Part shown: piece by piece, positions 1 through 6,814 of the stretch
Numbering within the stretch: the first letter of the stretch is position 1
How the letters are laid out: each line of letters opens with the position of its first letter
Assembly: GCA_021323355.1 (NCBI GenBank)
Contig: JAJONK010000002.1
Location: forward strand, 1 to 23,508
From: Deltaproteobacteria bacterium
GTDB lineage: Bacteria; Desulfobacterota; Binatia; UBA9968
Direction: 5' to 3'
DNA: 23,508 nt
Made by a program: the position numbers and the translations under genes
The notes under the pieces: model-generated
What the model was told of the DNA's origin: nothing
The model's database searches: none
The model's input: only the letters and a program-made list of their open reading frames with translations

Positions 1-158
1 ACAATCAACCTAGGACGCAGCTCTCTCCACTGCCCTACCAAACCTTCGATCGAAGCGTCGTCGTGCGCCATCGACTGACACTCACCCGATGGATAACTCT
101 CAATATCAAGTCTCTCTTTGGATACATCGATACCGATAAAAATGCTGGATGCTTCCAC
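1..158 (-). CDS. IS110-family transposase, N-terminal part (runs off left edge)
   Basis: The reverse strand reads a GTG start preceded by AAAGGAGG at a 7-base spacing, then an uninterrupted frame to the window edge (52 full codons). The product begins MEASSIFIGIDVSKERLDIE and continues with a tryptophan-containing helix (GQWRELRPRLIV). The FIGIDVSK..LD pattern is the hallmark start of the RuvC-like DEDD domain of IS110/IS1111 transposases, in which the Asp of GIDVSK is the first catalytic acidic residue. Known family members are 300-400 residues, so most of the protein lies outside the window. A TTG two codons upstream is a possible alternative start but sits too close to the ribosome site. 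The call rests on the N-terminal motif only; the C-terminal Tnp_20 domain cannot be seen, so intactness is unknown. Confidence 0.85.
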   Translation of the reverse strand, partial: MEASSIFIGIDVSKERLDIESYPSGECQSMAHDDASIEGLVGQWRELRPRLI

Positions 159-190
159 AACCAATCCTCCTTTCGATATTCTCAGCTTAA

Positions 191-317
191 CTCAACCTTG
201 CCAATGATCCGGGCTCCGAAGGCCCAGGCAACTGTTCGAGTTTCTCGGCTGACAAGACGGGACGACCCGAGCTGGAACGCGGTCTTCAAAACCTGTCGTT
301 CAACGGCCTGTCCCGTC
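191..317 (-). ncRNA. Candidate IS110 bridge RNA (two interrupted stem-loops)
   Basis: Read on the reverse strand, two stem-loops follow one another upstream of the transposase start. The first (317-256) has a perfect 8-bp base (GACGGGAC/GTCCCGTC), an internal loop of about 8 and 11 nt, a GAACG/CGTTC stem and a small apical GGT/ACC hairpin. The second (240-191) has CTC/GAG, AAC/GTT and TTGCC/GGCAA stems, then an 8-nt one-sided internal loop. It is capped by GGGC/GCCC and a C(UUCG)G tetraloop. IS110-group elements are known to encode a bridge RNA between the left end and the transposase gene, with a target-binding loop followed by a donor-binding loop. Assigning these two stems to those loops is inference, and the transcript ends are unknown. 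Confidence 0.42.
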
Positions 318-502
318 CATTTGTAATGACCATCATAGATCAGAATTCAGATACAAGTCGTTCAACTGGCGGGAAGGCAGATCTCGCCTCCGCGATCTAC
401 TGAGCACCCTGCGCAGCGAAGTAGCAATTTATTCTGATACCTCAGCAGTTCTCGGCGTAGACAGTTTGAGCGATTTGACGGGCTGGAAGGACGTCGAACT
501 CT

Positions 503-1495
503 TTATTTCGGAAGAACTTCCGGATTCAACAGCTTTACCGGACGGCCGTCGAGATAATCGAGTATATTTGCCATCGCTTGTTCGTAGCGCTCGCTGAGAA
601 CCTCGACAGTGGCGTAGCCGCGATGCGACAGCAAGACAGCATTATCGAATCGACGTAAAGGATGATCCATCGGCAGGGGTTCAACGTCAAACACGTCAAG
701 CCCAACACCGCCGAGTTGGCCGCTTTCGAGTGCTCTGATCATGGCCGGTTCCGAGACGATCGGTCCCCGTGCCGTGTTCACTAGGAAAGCGCCGCGCTTC
801 ATCATGGCAAATTCCTTATCGCCAATGATGCCTCGGGTCTGCGCATTTGAATTGATGTGGATGGTAATAATGTCAGACTCTCGAATCAGAGTTTCCATGC
901 CGACACACTCGGCGCCGACTTCCGCCGCTCTTTCCGGCGTGAGGGTTCGAGAGTAGCCTAAAACCCGAGTATTAAGAATTTTCATAACCCGCGCCACTTC
1001 TTTGCCGATCCTGCCGAAGCCGAATACGCCGACAGTCTTGCCCTCCAACGTCCAACCCGGAATTGGGGGCCAACTCTCGATGCGCATGCGCTGGTCGACC
1101 TGCGGGATTTTGCGCATCAATGATAATATCAGTCCGATGGTTAGCTCTTTGGTGGTGGCGCCGGTGTCGGTTGAAGTGCCGGTCACGGCGATGCCGTGGC
1201 GGGTGGCCGAGGGCAGATCGAGATGCACGGTGGTGCGTCCGGTCTGTGAGATAAATCTTAAATTAGGTAGTTGGCGGTATTCATTGCCGGTAAACGAGGT
1301 TCGCTCGCGCATCAGCAGGATTATGTCGAAAGGCCGCAAGGTTTGAACAACCTTCTCGGAAGTGTCTAACCTTTCTCGTAACAGCGTGATGTCGGCGCGG
1401 GCTTTCAGTTTCTCAAAGCCGTTAACAGTGTCAGCGACTTTTTCGAAATCATCGAGTATAGCAATACGAGCGCGCTTAGTCTCAGATTTACTCAT
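503..1495 (-). CDS. D-isomer-specific 2-hydroxyacid dehydrogenase family protein
   Basis: A 330-residue NAD(P)-dependent oxidoreductase of the D-2-hydroxyacid/phosphoglycerate dehydrogenase superfamily, expected to interconvert a 2-oxo acid and a D-2-hydroxy acid in the cytoplasm. The Rossmann dinucleotide motif GFGRIG lies at residues 159-164. The catalytic trio is present: Arg243 in NTARGPIV, Glu272 in DVFDVEPLP and His291 in LLSHRGY (most relatives have H-I-G there). Length fits the family. I chose the ATG at 1495 because GGGAG lies 6 bases before it; a GTG five codons upstream lacks such a site. It follows the Rid-family gene by about 70 bases on the same strand and is probably co-transcribed with it. 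The substrate cannot be inferred; it is not clearly SerA because there is no ACT regulatory domain. Confidence 0.88.
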   Translation of the reverse strand: MSKSETKRARIAILDDFEKVADTVNGFEKLKARADITLLRERLDTSEKVVQTLRPFDIILLMRERTSFTGNEYRQLPNLRFISQTGRTTVHLDLPSATRHGIAVTGTSTDTGATTKELTIGLILSLMRKIPQVDQRMRIESWPPIPGWTLEGKTVGVFGFGRIGKEVARVMKILNTRVLGYSRTLTPERAAEVGAECVGMETLIRESDIITIHINSNAQTRGIIGDKEFAMMKRGAFLVNTARGPIVSEPAMIRALESGQLGGVGLDVFDVEPLPMDHPLRRFDNAVLLSHRGYATVEVLSERYEQAMANILDYLDGRPVKLLNPEVLPK

Positions 1496-1565
1496 GGAAA
1501 CTCCCAACACACGGCTACTGCTTGATGCACAGTCGAAAGTTGAATTAACAAAGGACTTTCCGATC

Positions 1566-2249
1566 TCATTCTGCAGTCGCCGTTACTTCGACCTCGCATA
1601 GTTTCCCAACCGAGGAGTAACCGTCGACAAAGCAGTATTCCCGTTGAGCTGTCGGCGCTTTGATACGGTCATTGAATAGCCGGTTCAAGTTATCGATAGT
1701 TTGGCTTCGGTGCAGATAAAAGGAAATCCGCGCAACTCTCTCCCAGGAACTGCCGCCGTCTTTCAAAGAAGCGGTAATACGCGGCAAGATATTGTCGAAC
1801 TGTTCTTCGAGCGTGGGCAGGACAGTCGTTACTCCGGAAAGCACCACCAGCGAATCATAAACCAGGAACCGAATCGGCACGATGGGGGGATCGTATTCGA
1901 CGATGCGCTTTTGCATGTCTTGCCTGGACGGTTTCATCGCCAGTAGATCCACTGCAATCTTTGCGTCAGAATCAAAACGATCGGGAGCGATATAGCTTGA
2001 GCTTGCCGAGCGTGCTTTGCCGGAAAGCACTTTGACCCGCTCGTCGCTTCCTAGATCGCGGCTTTCACGGTCGCGCCCCCACAGCCGAGTACGCACGGTG
2101 TTGTCTAATGACAGGTCATGTGCCTTGAGCTCCTGATCGAAACTCCGGAACAGTTCCCGGGCCTCGCTGGTCGCATTTGCCGCAGATTGGGCTTCGCCCG
2201 ACAGCTCGATAAAATCTTTGCCAAGCCAGGAAAAAAATCTTTTGCGCAT
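1566..2249 (-). CDS. Rid-family (YjgF/YER057c/UK114) protein with two Rid-like halves
   Basis: A 227-residue protein, about twice the length of a single Rid domain. The N-terminal half (about 15-110) contains a Rid-like helix and strand (FDQELKAHDLSLDNTVRTRLW). The C-terminal half (about 128-227) has the typical order: a strand VVLSGVTT, the helix EEQFDNILPRI, the segment WERVARISFYL, and an ending REYCFVDGYSSVGKLCEVEV that keeps an Arg near the position of the RidA substrate-binding arginine. Rid proteins hydrolyse reactive enamine/imine intermediates or serve related ligand-binding roles. The start ATG is preceded by a near-perfect AAAGGAGGT. It is first in a two-gene unit with the 2-hydroxyacid dehydrogenase, suggesting a small catabolic or detoxification step. 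Whether the N-terminal half is catalytic is unclear. Confidence 0.8.
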   Translation of the reverse strand: MRKRFFSWLGKDFIELSGEAQSAANATSEARELFRSFDQELKAHDLSLDNTVRTRLWGRDRESRDLGSDERVKVLSGKARSASSSYIAPDRFDSDAKIAVDLLAMKPSRQDMQKRIVEYDPPIVPIRFLVYDSLVVLSGVTTVLPTLEEQFDNILPRITASLKDGGSSWERVARISFYLHRSQTIDNLNRLFNDRIKAPTAQREYCFVDGYSSVGKLCEVEVTATAE

Positions 2250-2289
2250 GGCTGACCTCCTTTCATTCGGAACAATGCGCTGACCTCAC

Positions 2290-2319
2290 GCTATATCAGC
2301 GAATGCACAGGGTTGTGAA
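2290..2319 (-). promoter_or_regulatory. Candidate sigma-70 promoter for the Rid/dehydrogenase pair
   Basis: On the reverse strand TTCACA (2319-2314, five of six consensus bases) is followed after 18 bases by TATAGC (2295-2290). The site ends 41 bases before the Rid-family start codon. The stretch between it and the protease stop (2320-2511) shows no gene. Confidence 0.35.
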
Positions 2320-2511
2320 GAGGCGCTCTGCCGAACGTGAAGATCGATGAACGGGGAGGACGATAGCAAGAAATCGTCAACGAAGAGCGCTCGAGATTTC
2401 CGGAGTAGGTAGAGACACTTCAGCGTCCGTTTGAAACTGCGATCGGGTTGGCTAAGCGATCGTCCGGAGCTGTATTTTCTCAGCTATGGGGATTGCTGGA
2501 AAATCCAGCGG

Positions 2512-4065
2512 TTACCCGGGACTACAACAAAACGCTTTAGCTGATTTGGGCGCTTGCATCTCCGTAGCTTCCCAAATAGCACGGAGGTCAGCGGAGTAGG
2601 GATAACGGATACCGTTCTCTTCGAGGATCTTGCCGGTAGCTTCGATAAGATCGGATCGATTAAATACCATTGTTTCATGGGTGAGCACGCCGGCGCTGGC
2701 GAATTTGAAACTGATTTGTTGGTCCCGCGAATCACGCAGTATCTCCACCAGGTGTCGCATATTCTTCACACGGATATTATTGACTTCAGTAAGCACGCCT
2801 CGATTGGGATCATCATAGCCTTGAGTAATTCGATGAGGAAACAGGGGAGAGGCAACCATGACGAGCTCTTCATCATCAAACGCCGGCCGATCGTAACGCC
2901 GGGTGACCAGCGGGCTCGCGGCCCGTCCGAAACTGCCAGCCGACGAGGAGCGTTGGTTACCAAGCCGTTCAAGGTAGTCTTGTGTAGTCTGGGAGAATAC
3001 AAATGGGCCAAAGATGAAGTAGCGGGGATTAGAATTCAAAAGGTAAGGAATCACCAACTCGCGCCGTGTTTTAACCGGCAATTCAATCTGAGCCAACTTG
3101 CCGTCTCGATAGATCGTCAGTGGCAACACACCGTTTTTGGCGAATTTCTGCGCCAGATAAGAGGCTGACAGCCGGAGATCATAGCGCACTGCCACTTTGC
3201 CGTCGCTATCGACTGGGGTGCCGCCGATGTGCGTGATGACGTCCCACTCCTTCAAAGGGTAAGCATCGTCGTCCCGGTAAGGTTGTGCTACCATGACCCC
3301 GCTTAGGCCTTTAGGTAACCCGAGCCTCTGCCGGAGCGCTGCATTCTCTACTGTTTGTATTAGATCATGCGTTTGTGGTTTGCCGTCGTATACGCCGTCC
3401 TTCACATCGTCGAGAAATAGTTGAATCTCCTCCACTGGGATTAGGTAGCCGATGTTCTGCGCGTTTTGAATCAAGCTAAACACCAGGCCGACAAGTTTTC
3501 CGTCCGAGACGGCGGGTCCACCGCTGTTGCCGAAATTGAGCGCCGCATCGACCTGGATGCGTAGACCTGCCGCCTGATAGTAATAGTCGGTGTATTCGAT
3601 GCGCGAAACAATTCCTTGAGTCACCGAAAGCTCTGTGCCACCGGTCGGATAGCCGTAAACGTTGATATTGTCCTTGACGCGAGGTAGCTCTTTGGCAAAA
3701 GGAAGCGAACCACGCTTTTCAAAAAAAGCTTCATCGTCCAACTTCAAGATGGCCAGGTCCATCGATGGGGTAATGGCATCAACCCGTGCGGGTAAATGCT
3801 GCGACGATTGATTGGGCTGGACGTAGATCTGGCTTGCATAGCGAACCACGTGTGCGTTGGTGAGAATGCGGTTGTCGTCGATGACCACTCCCGAACCCTT
3901 AATCTGTTGCGGTGTATTTCGGCTCCAGGGACGCAACACATCAGGGGTGTGATGAACTGCGTGAATCTTGACAACCAAATCACGGATTTGGTCCTGCGCC
4001 CGCAAGTCGGACGCCCCCAGATTGACCAAAAGCAGCATCAGCAAAACAATGACGAGTCGGCCCAT
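2512..4065 (-). CDS. Deg/HtrA-type trypsin-like serine protease with PDZ and C-terminal Deg-type domain
   Basis: A 517-residue exported protease. Residues 1-24 form a signal peptide (hydrophobic VIVLLMLLLV core ending LRAQ), placing it in the periplasm. The catalytic triad is visible: His72 in LTNAHVV, Asp103 in SMDLAIL and Ser181 in FGNSGGPAV. A PDZ domain covers about 250-345. The C-terminal region (about 350-500; FGPFVFS...GVLTEVNNIRVKNMRHLVEIL...YSADL) resembles the third PDZ-like domain of plant-type Deg2/Deg9 proteases rather than E. coli DegP. Such enzymes degrade or process misfolded envelope proteins. The ATG at 4065 is chosen because AGGAGA precedes it and the signal peptide begins there; the frame is open 27 codons further upstream. 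It appears monocistronic. Confidence 0.9.
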   Translation of the reverse strand: MGRLVIVLLMLLLVNLGASDLRAQDQIRDLVVKIHAVHHTPDVLRPWSRNTPQQIKGSGVVIDDNRILTNAHVVRYASQIYVQPNQSSQHLPARVDAITPSMDLAILKLDDEAFFEKRGSLPFAKELPRVKDNINVYGYPTGGTELSVTQGIVSRIEYTDYYYQAAGLRIQVDAALNFGNSGGPAVSDGKLVGLVFSLIQNAQNIGYLIPVEEIQLFLDDVKDGVYDGKPQTHDLIQTVENAALRQRLGLPKGLSGVMVAQPYRDDDAYPLKEWDVITHIGGTPVDSDGKVAVRYDLRLSASYLAQKFAKNGVLPLTIYRDGKLAQIELPVKTRRELVIPYLLNSNPRYFIFGPFVFSQTTQDYLERLGNQRSSSAGSFGRAASPLVTRRYDRPAFDDEELVMVASPLFPHRITQGYDDPNRGVLTEVNNIRVKNMRHLVEILRDSRDQQISFKFASAGVLTHETMVFNRSDLIEATGKILEENGIRYPYSADLRAIWEATEMQAPKSAKAFCCSPG

Positions 4066-4099
4066 AATCTCTCCTGAATGGTCGATTAAAATTCGGCAT

Positions 4100-4128
4100 A
4101 GTATACGCCAAAGGATGGCTGAGTTAAA
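4100..4128 (-). promoter_or_regulatory. Candidate sigma-70 promoter for the Deg-type protease
   Basis: Reverse-strand TATACT (4105-4100) matches the -10 consensus at five of six positions and is preceded at 17 bases by a weak -35, TTTAAC (4128-4123). It lies about 35 bases upstream of the protease start. Confidence 0.4.
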
Positions 4129-4251
4129 CGATCTTTTCACCTTCACCTTTGACTCAATTCAGCTGGTCTCGTACACCCAAACAAATTGTTTTGCCATGCC
4201 TGTTGAGCTCATGATTGCGATCACACTCGGCAGGTAAGGTATTGTCCGATC

Positions 4252-4281
4252 TTGACACGATCAAATTAGAGGAAGTATCCA
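4252..4281 (+). promoter_or_regulatory. Candidate sigma-70 promoter for the YciI-like gene
   Basis: A perfect TTGACA (4252-4257) is followed after 18 bases by TATCCA (4276-4281), a poor -10. The predicted transcript would begin about 50 bases before the YciI-like start codon. The perfect -35 is the main support. Confidence 0.35.
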
Positions 4282-4338
4282 TAGTTACGCTTCGAACGTG
4301 TTTCGATCCGCCAATTTAATTTAATTGAGGAGTATGCC

Positions 4339-4647
4339 ATGTGGTATTTAGTTATGCGTCGTCCTGTAAAGCCACGTGAGGACTGGACAGTCAATCTCGA
4401 CCAACACCTAGTTTGGATGAGGCAACAGCACGATAACGGCTCTATCCTTTTTTCAGGTCCTACACCTGATCGAAAGTTCGGCATCTATGTGATCAGGGCC
4501 GGATCCAAAGCTCAAGCCGAGGAAATTGCCAGTACCGATCCGTATACGGCAGCGGGTTTTTGCACCTACGAACTCTATGAATGGGACGTCCATCAGATCA
4601 TGGGCGTCGGACCATTCACCGCTGCGGAGCTACGCGCGCATCACTAG
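4339..4647 (+). CDS. YciI-related (dimeric alpha-beta barrel) protein
   Basis: A 102-residue cytoplasmic protein of the YciI/DGPF-like superfamily. It starts with a strand (MWYLVMRRPV), then DQHLVWMRQQHDNGSILFSGP. The His at residue 23, followed by a helix, a turn and SGP, matches the RxxHLxxL...G.LL..GP pattern of YciI. A second strand-helix unit (FGIYVIRAGSKAQAEEIAST, then DPY..AG) is also typical: the DP(Y/F)..AG motif marks this family. YciI-like proteins are small ferredoxin-like dimers with a proposed His-centred active site; some act in aromatic-compound catabolism. GAGGAG lies 6 bases before the ATG. It converges on the racemase-like gene with a 31-base gap. The specific reaction is unknown. 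Confidence 0.75.
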   Translation: MWYLVMRRPVKPREDWTVNLDQHLVWMRQQHDNGSILFSGPTPDRKFGIYVIRAGSKAQAEEIASTDPYTAAGFCTYELYEWDVHQIMGVGPFTAAELRAHH

Positions 4648-4678
4648 GAACTTTGGGCAACTTAGTGGAGTGCTGAAC

Positions 4679-5389
4679 TTAGCCGCGCAAAAGTTTGCCG
4701 AAGCGCGGGATCGGGACTTTGATTCCAAGAACATGCATGACCCACCAGAGCGAGGCCGCAGTGCTCGATAGCGCAGGTTTTTGCGTATCGTCTTCGAGCT
4801 CCTGAATGTACGCGACTGAGCGCCAACGTCCTTGGATCAGCAGACTGTCAGTCGTTGAATGCTGCCGATAAAGCTCGCGCGCAACTTCATAGGAGGCATA
4901 ATCCGGCAGCTTGACCTGTTCCACGGGTTTGGAAACCTCTAACCCCTTAATAGCCAACACTTCGAGTCCGCCGTCTTCGTAATATTTCTTCACCGCCTGG
5001 TTGATAGTTTCTTTATAGACTGTCGCGATCACTGTGCTACGGATTTCTAAATGTTTCATCGCCTCCACGGTGGCGCTCATCGCCGTGCTCACCGGCAAAC
5101 CAACTTGCCGCGACAATTCGGCAACCGCCTGTTGCTCGGCGGCGTAACCACGCTGGGTTCCCAGTGTGATACCCGCCATGAGAACGACATCGCACTCTTC
5201 GGCAGCGAAGATACCGAGACCCACGCCCAAGGCGTCGATGGCGTTATCGAATTCCGCCTCATTATGAGATTGGACGTTCAGTCCTGAGGAGACGATGGTA
5301 AATCCCTTTGGGAGGATCAGATCCCAGTCCGAGGGGGTTTCAAAAACCGAAGGTGATAAATAGCCGATGCGGGCCTTCCATCCGGACAT
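4679..5389 (-). CDS. Asp/Glu racemase / maleate isomerase / arylmalonate decarboxylase-fold protein lacking the catalytic cysteines
   Basis: A 236-residue protein with the start GYLSPSVFETPSDW, the segment LPKGFTIVSSGL, and a two-lobed arrangement typical of maleate cis-trans isomerases and arylmalonate decarboxylases. In that family one or two cysteines in the two lobes act as acid/base. Here the first loop reads LMAGITLGT (residues 70-78) where relatives have a Cys-Thr-Ser-Gly type motif. The second reads LLIQGRW (183-189) where relatives have a Ser-Cys. The only cysteine, Cys66, lies before the first loop. So it keeps the fold but probably not the standard chemistry. I chose the ATG at 5389 because GGAG sits 6 bases upstream of it, within the short extension from an upstream ATG at 5401. 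No operon partner. Confidence 0.75.
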   Translation of the reverse strand: MSGWKARIGYLSPSVFETPSDWDLILPKGFTIVSSGLNVQSHNEAEFDNAIDALGVGLGIFAAEECDVVLMAGITLGTQRGYAAEQQAVAELSRQVGLPVSTAMSATVEAMKHLEIRSTVIATVYKETINQAVKKYYEDGGLEVLAIKGLEVSKPVEQVKLPDYASYEVARELYRQHSTTDSLLIQGRWRSVAYIQELEDDTQKPALSSTAASLWWVMHVLGIKVPIPRFGKLLRG

Positions 5390-5645
5390 GGAAAACTCCA
5401 TTCTTTTGATTTATTTGCCACTGAATCGGGTGCGGCTATGGCGATGATACATCATCATACCTGCGCTCAGTTGTAAGCATACCCGAAGAAACCATTCGTA
5501 ATGTCAACGAGTGATCGTTACGGATGTTGAAGCTCTCTTACCTCATCGAGCGATGGATGAAAAGCCATACTCGCTTCTGCACTGGTTCTGTATAAGACAA
5601 GGAGACTTCCGACGGGTAGGCGGCGTGCCGGTCCCGCATCGCATT

Positions 5646-5671
5646 CCGCACCCGTTGCACGAACGGTGCGG
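5646..5671 (+). other. Strong hairpin in the leader region
   Basis: CCGCACC (5646-5652) pairs perfectly with GGTGCGG (5665-5671), continued by GTT/AAC after one bulged C, closing a 5-base loop GCACG. No T-run follows on either strand, so it is not a typical terminator. Confidence 0.5.
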
Positions 5672-5720
5672 ATATTTCCACGGTGCATTCTCGGGGAATC
5701 TTATGGCAGGAAGCTCTACT

Positions 5721-5729
5721 TGATATAAT
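5721..5729 (+). promoter_or_regulatory. Extended -10 promoter candidate
   Basis: TGATATAAT is a perfect extended -10 element (TG, one base, TATAAT). The -35 region at normal spacing (TTATGG) is weak, as tolerated for extended -10 promoters. A transcript from here would carry a leader of about 175 bases including the 5751-5773 hairpin before the cyclase-like gene. Confidence 0.35.
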
Positions 5730-5750
5730 AAGTGAATGTTGGAGGTTCGA

Positions 5751-5773
5751 ACAGGATCTCCACTTAATCCTGT
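5751..5773 (+). other. Inverted repeat/hairpin in the leader region
   Basis: ACAGGAT (5751-5757) and ATCCTGT (5767-5773) are perfect inverted arms with a 9-base loop. The repeat lies downstream of the extended -10 site and could be an operator or leader hairpin. Confidence 0.4.
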
Positions 5774-5863
5774 CCCGCGGTTCCGGCGGTTGGTTGTTCT
5801 GGTGATGTCAAAATTCTGCTGTCGTAATATAATATGGTAGTAGCTTGACTCATCGGTACGATC

Positions 5864-5879
5864 AGGCCGATGCGTTGCT
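5864..5879 (+). promoter_or_regulatory. Possible sigma-54 (-24/-12) promoter for the cyclase-like/DUF362 operon
   Basis: AGGC (5864-5867) and TTGCT (5875-5879) reproduce the GG-N10-GC spacing of sigma-54 promoters, with four mismatches to the 16-base consensus. The predicted start point lies about 20 bases before the ATG at 5912, a sensible distance. It is weaker than the site at 12752-12767. Confidence 0.3.
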
Positions 5880-5911
5880 GCTGTTATAAACGAACTTAGT
5901 GGAAGTTCTAG

Positions 5912-6811
5912 ATGGATGACCTTGTCGAGCGAATATTAAGTGGACAGAACCAAGACGGAGGCTGGGGATTTTTGCCAGGCAAGAGCAGTAACACGGAATG
6001 TACATCTCTGTGCTTACTGGCTTTGGACAGTCTCGGAGCGAAGCAGCCGGTGGCAAGCACAAAACGAGGCTTGGACTGGCTGCTTCAACGTCAACGCGCG
6101 GATGGCAGTTGGCCACTCAGTGATTCTACAAATGAGGCTTCTTGGACGACTGCTCTGGCGATCATAGCGCTAAACCGATTCCGGGAATATCAGCTAAAAA
6201 CGAGGACGGCGTCTGATTGGCTGTTGAAACAGGAGGGTAGGACCCCAGGCGTACTGGCTCGGTTAATTGGGGCATTCGTATCTCATAGTAATACCGTTGC
6301 TTTGAATCCGGATCTGAAAGGATGGGCTTGGGTTCCGCGAACATTTAGTTGGGTTGAGCCCACCAGCTACGCTCTTGTTGCCTTGAAGCAAGCACGAACC
6401 CATGTTGCCGCCACAAATCTAGAGGAACGAATTCAGCAAGGCGAGATGATGATTTATGATCGTATGTGCAGTGGCGGCGGCTGGAACTATGGTAACTCGA
6501 AGGTTTTTGGCGATGCGCTGTGGCCTTATCCTGACGTGACGGCGGTGGCATTGATTGCCTTGCAAGACCAACAACTCAATCAAGCTAATCAGGAAAGTGT
6601 CAGTGCGCTGCGAAAGATGATGCAAGAAACCGATTCCGGATTAGCGTTATGTTGGGGAACTATCTGCTTGTCTATCTATGGCGACGAGACATCCGGATGG
6701 AAGCGACAAATCGAAAAACGGTTTCAAACAACGGGCTTTCTCGGTGAAACGAAAACACTTGCATTAGCCCTTGTTGCCTCGGTCGATCATGTCAAAGCTT
6801 TTAGATTGTAG
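5912..6811 (+). CDS. Squalene-cyclase/prenyltransferase-repeat (alpha-alpha toroid) protein, small
   Basis: A 299-residue protein built of repeats typical of the squalene/hopene cyclase and prenyltransferase toroid fold. Glycine-rich turns end QNQDGGWGF (residues 12-20), QRADGSWPL (61-69) and GGGWNYGN (188-195). Each is followed by a hydrophobic helix with alternating Ala/Leu. It is about half the length of a hopene cyclase and I see no DXDD acid motif, so it is unlikely to be a classical triterpene cyclase. There is no signal peptide. It is separated by only 3 bases from the DUF362 gene and certainly shares its transcript. The role is unknown; it may bind a hydrophobic ligand or support the DUF362 partner. 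The ATG lacks a strong ribosome site but no better start is seen. Confidence 0.75.
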   Translation: MDDLVERILSGQNQDGGWGFLPGKSSNTECTSLCLLALDSLGAKQPVASTKRGLDWLLQRQRADGSWPLSDSTNEASWTTALAIIALNRFREYQLKTRTASDWLLKQEGRTPGVLARLIGAFVSHSNTVALNPDLKGWAWVPRTFSWVEPTSYALVALKQARTHVAATNLEERIQQGEMMIYDRMCSGGGWNYGNSKVFGDALWPYPDVTAVALIALQDQQLNQANQESVSALRKMMQETDSGLALCWGTICLSIYGDETSGWKRQIEKRFQTTGFLGETKTLALALVASVDHVKAFRL

Positions 6812-6814
6812 ACC

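Larger units (their letters stand above)
1..340 (-). mobile_element. IS110-family insertion sequence, partial (left-end side)
   Basis: The element contains the transposase start (1-158) and the structured non-coding stretch upstream of it (about 159-320). IS110 elements lack long terminal inverted repeats and usually make no clear target duplication, so the outer boundary cannot be read from the sequence. The coordinate 340 is a guess just past the structured region. Positions 341-502, between it and the dehydrogenase stop codon, hold only a weak hairpin at 379-398 and no gene I can support. Confidence 0.5.
5390..5911. other. Long intergenic/leader region
   Basis: About 520 bases between divergent genes with no convincing coding sequence; short open frames here have no ribosome site. 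It contains two hairpins (5646-5671 and 5751-5773), a TATAAT preceded by TG at 5721-5729, a second TATAAT at 5828-5833 without a matching -35, and a -24/-12-like site at 5864-5879. All except the last lie far from the next start codon (5912), so a structured leader or small RNA is possible. Confidence 0.6.

Noticed and set aside
63..326. Rightward 87-residue open frame near the left edge
   Set aside because: It lies antisense to the IS110 transposase start and the structured RNA region, has no ribosome site and no recognisable motif.
2554..3168. Rightward 204-residue open frame
   Set aside because: Entirely antisense to the Deg-type protease, whose frame has a clear triad and domains; no family features in the antisense product.
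5511..5723. Rightward 70-residue open frame in the intergenic region
   Set aside because: No ribosome site, unusual His/Pro/Arg composition, and it overlaps the strong hairpin at 5646-5671.
5736..5766. tRNA-like GGTTCGAAC string
   Set aside because: It resembles a T-loop, but the flanking bases do not form a 5-bp T-stem and no matching acceptor or anticodon arm lies upstream.
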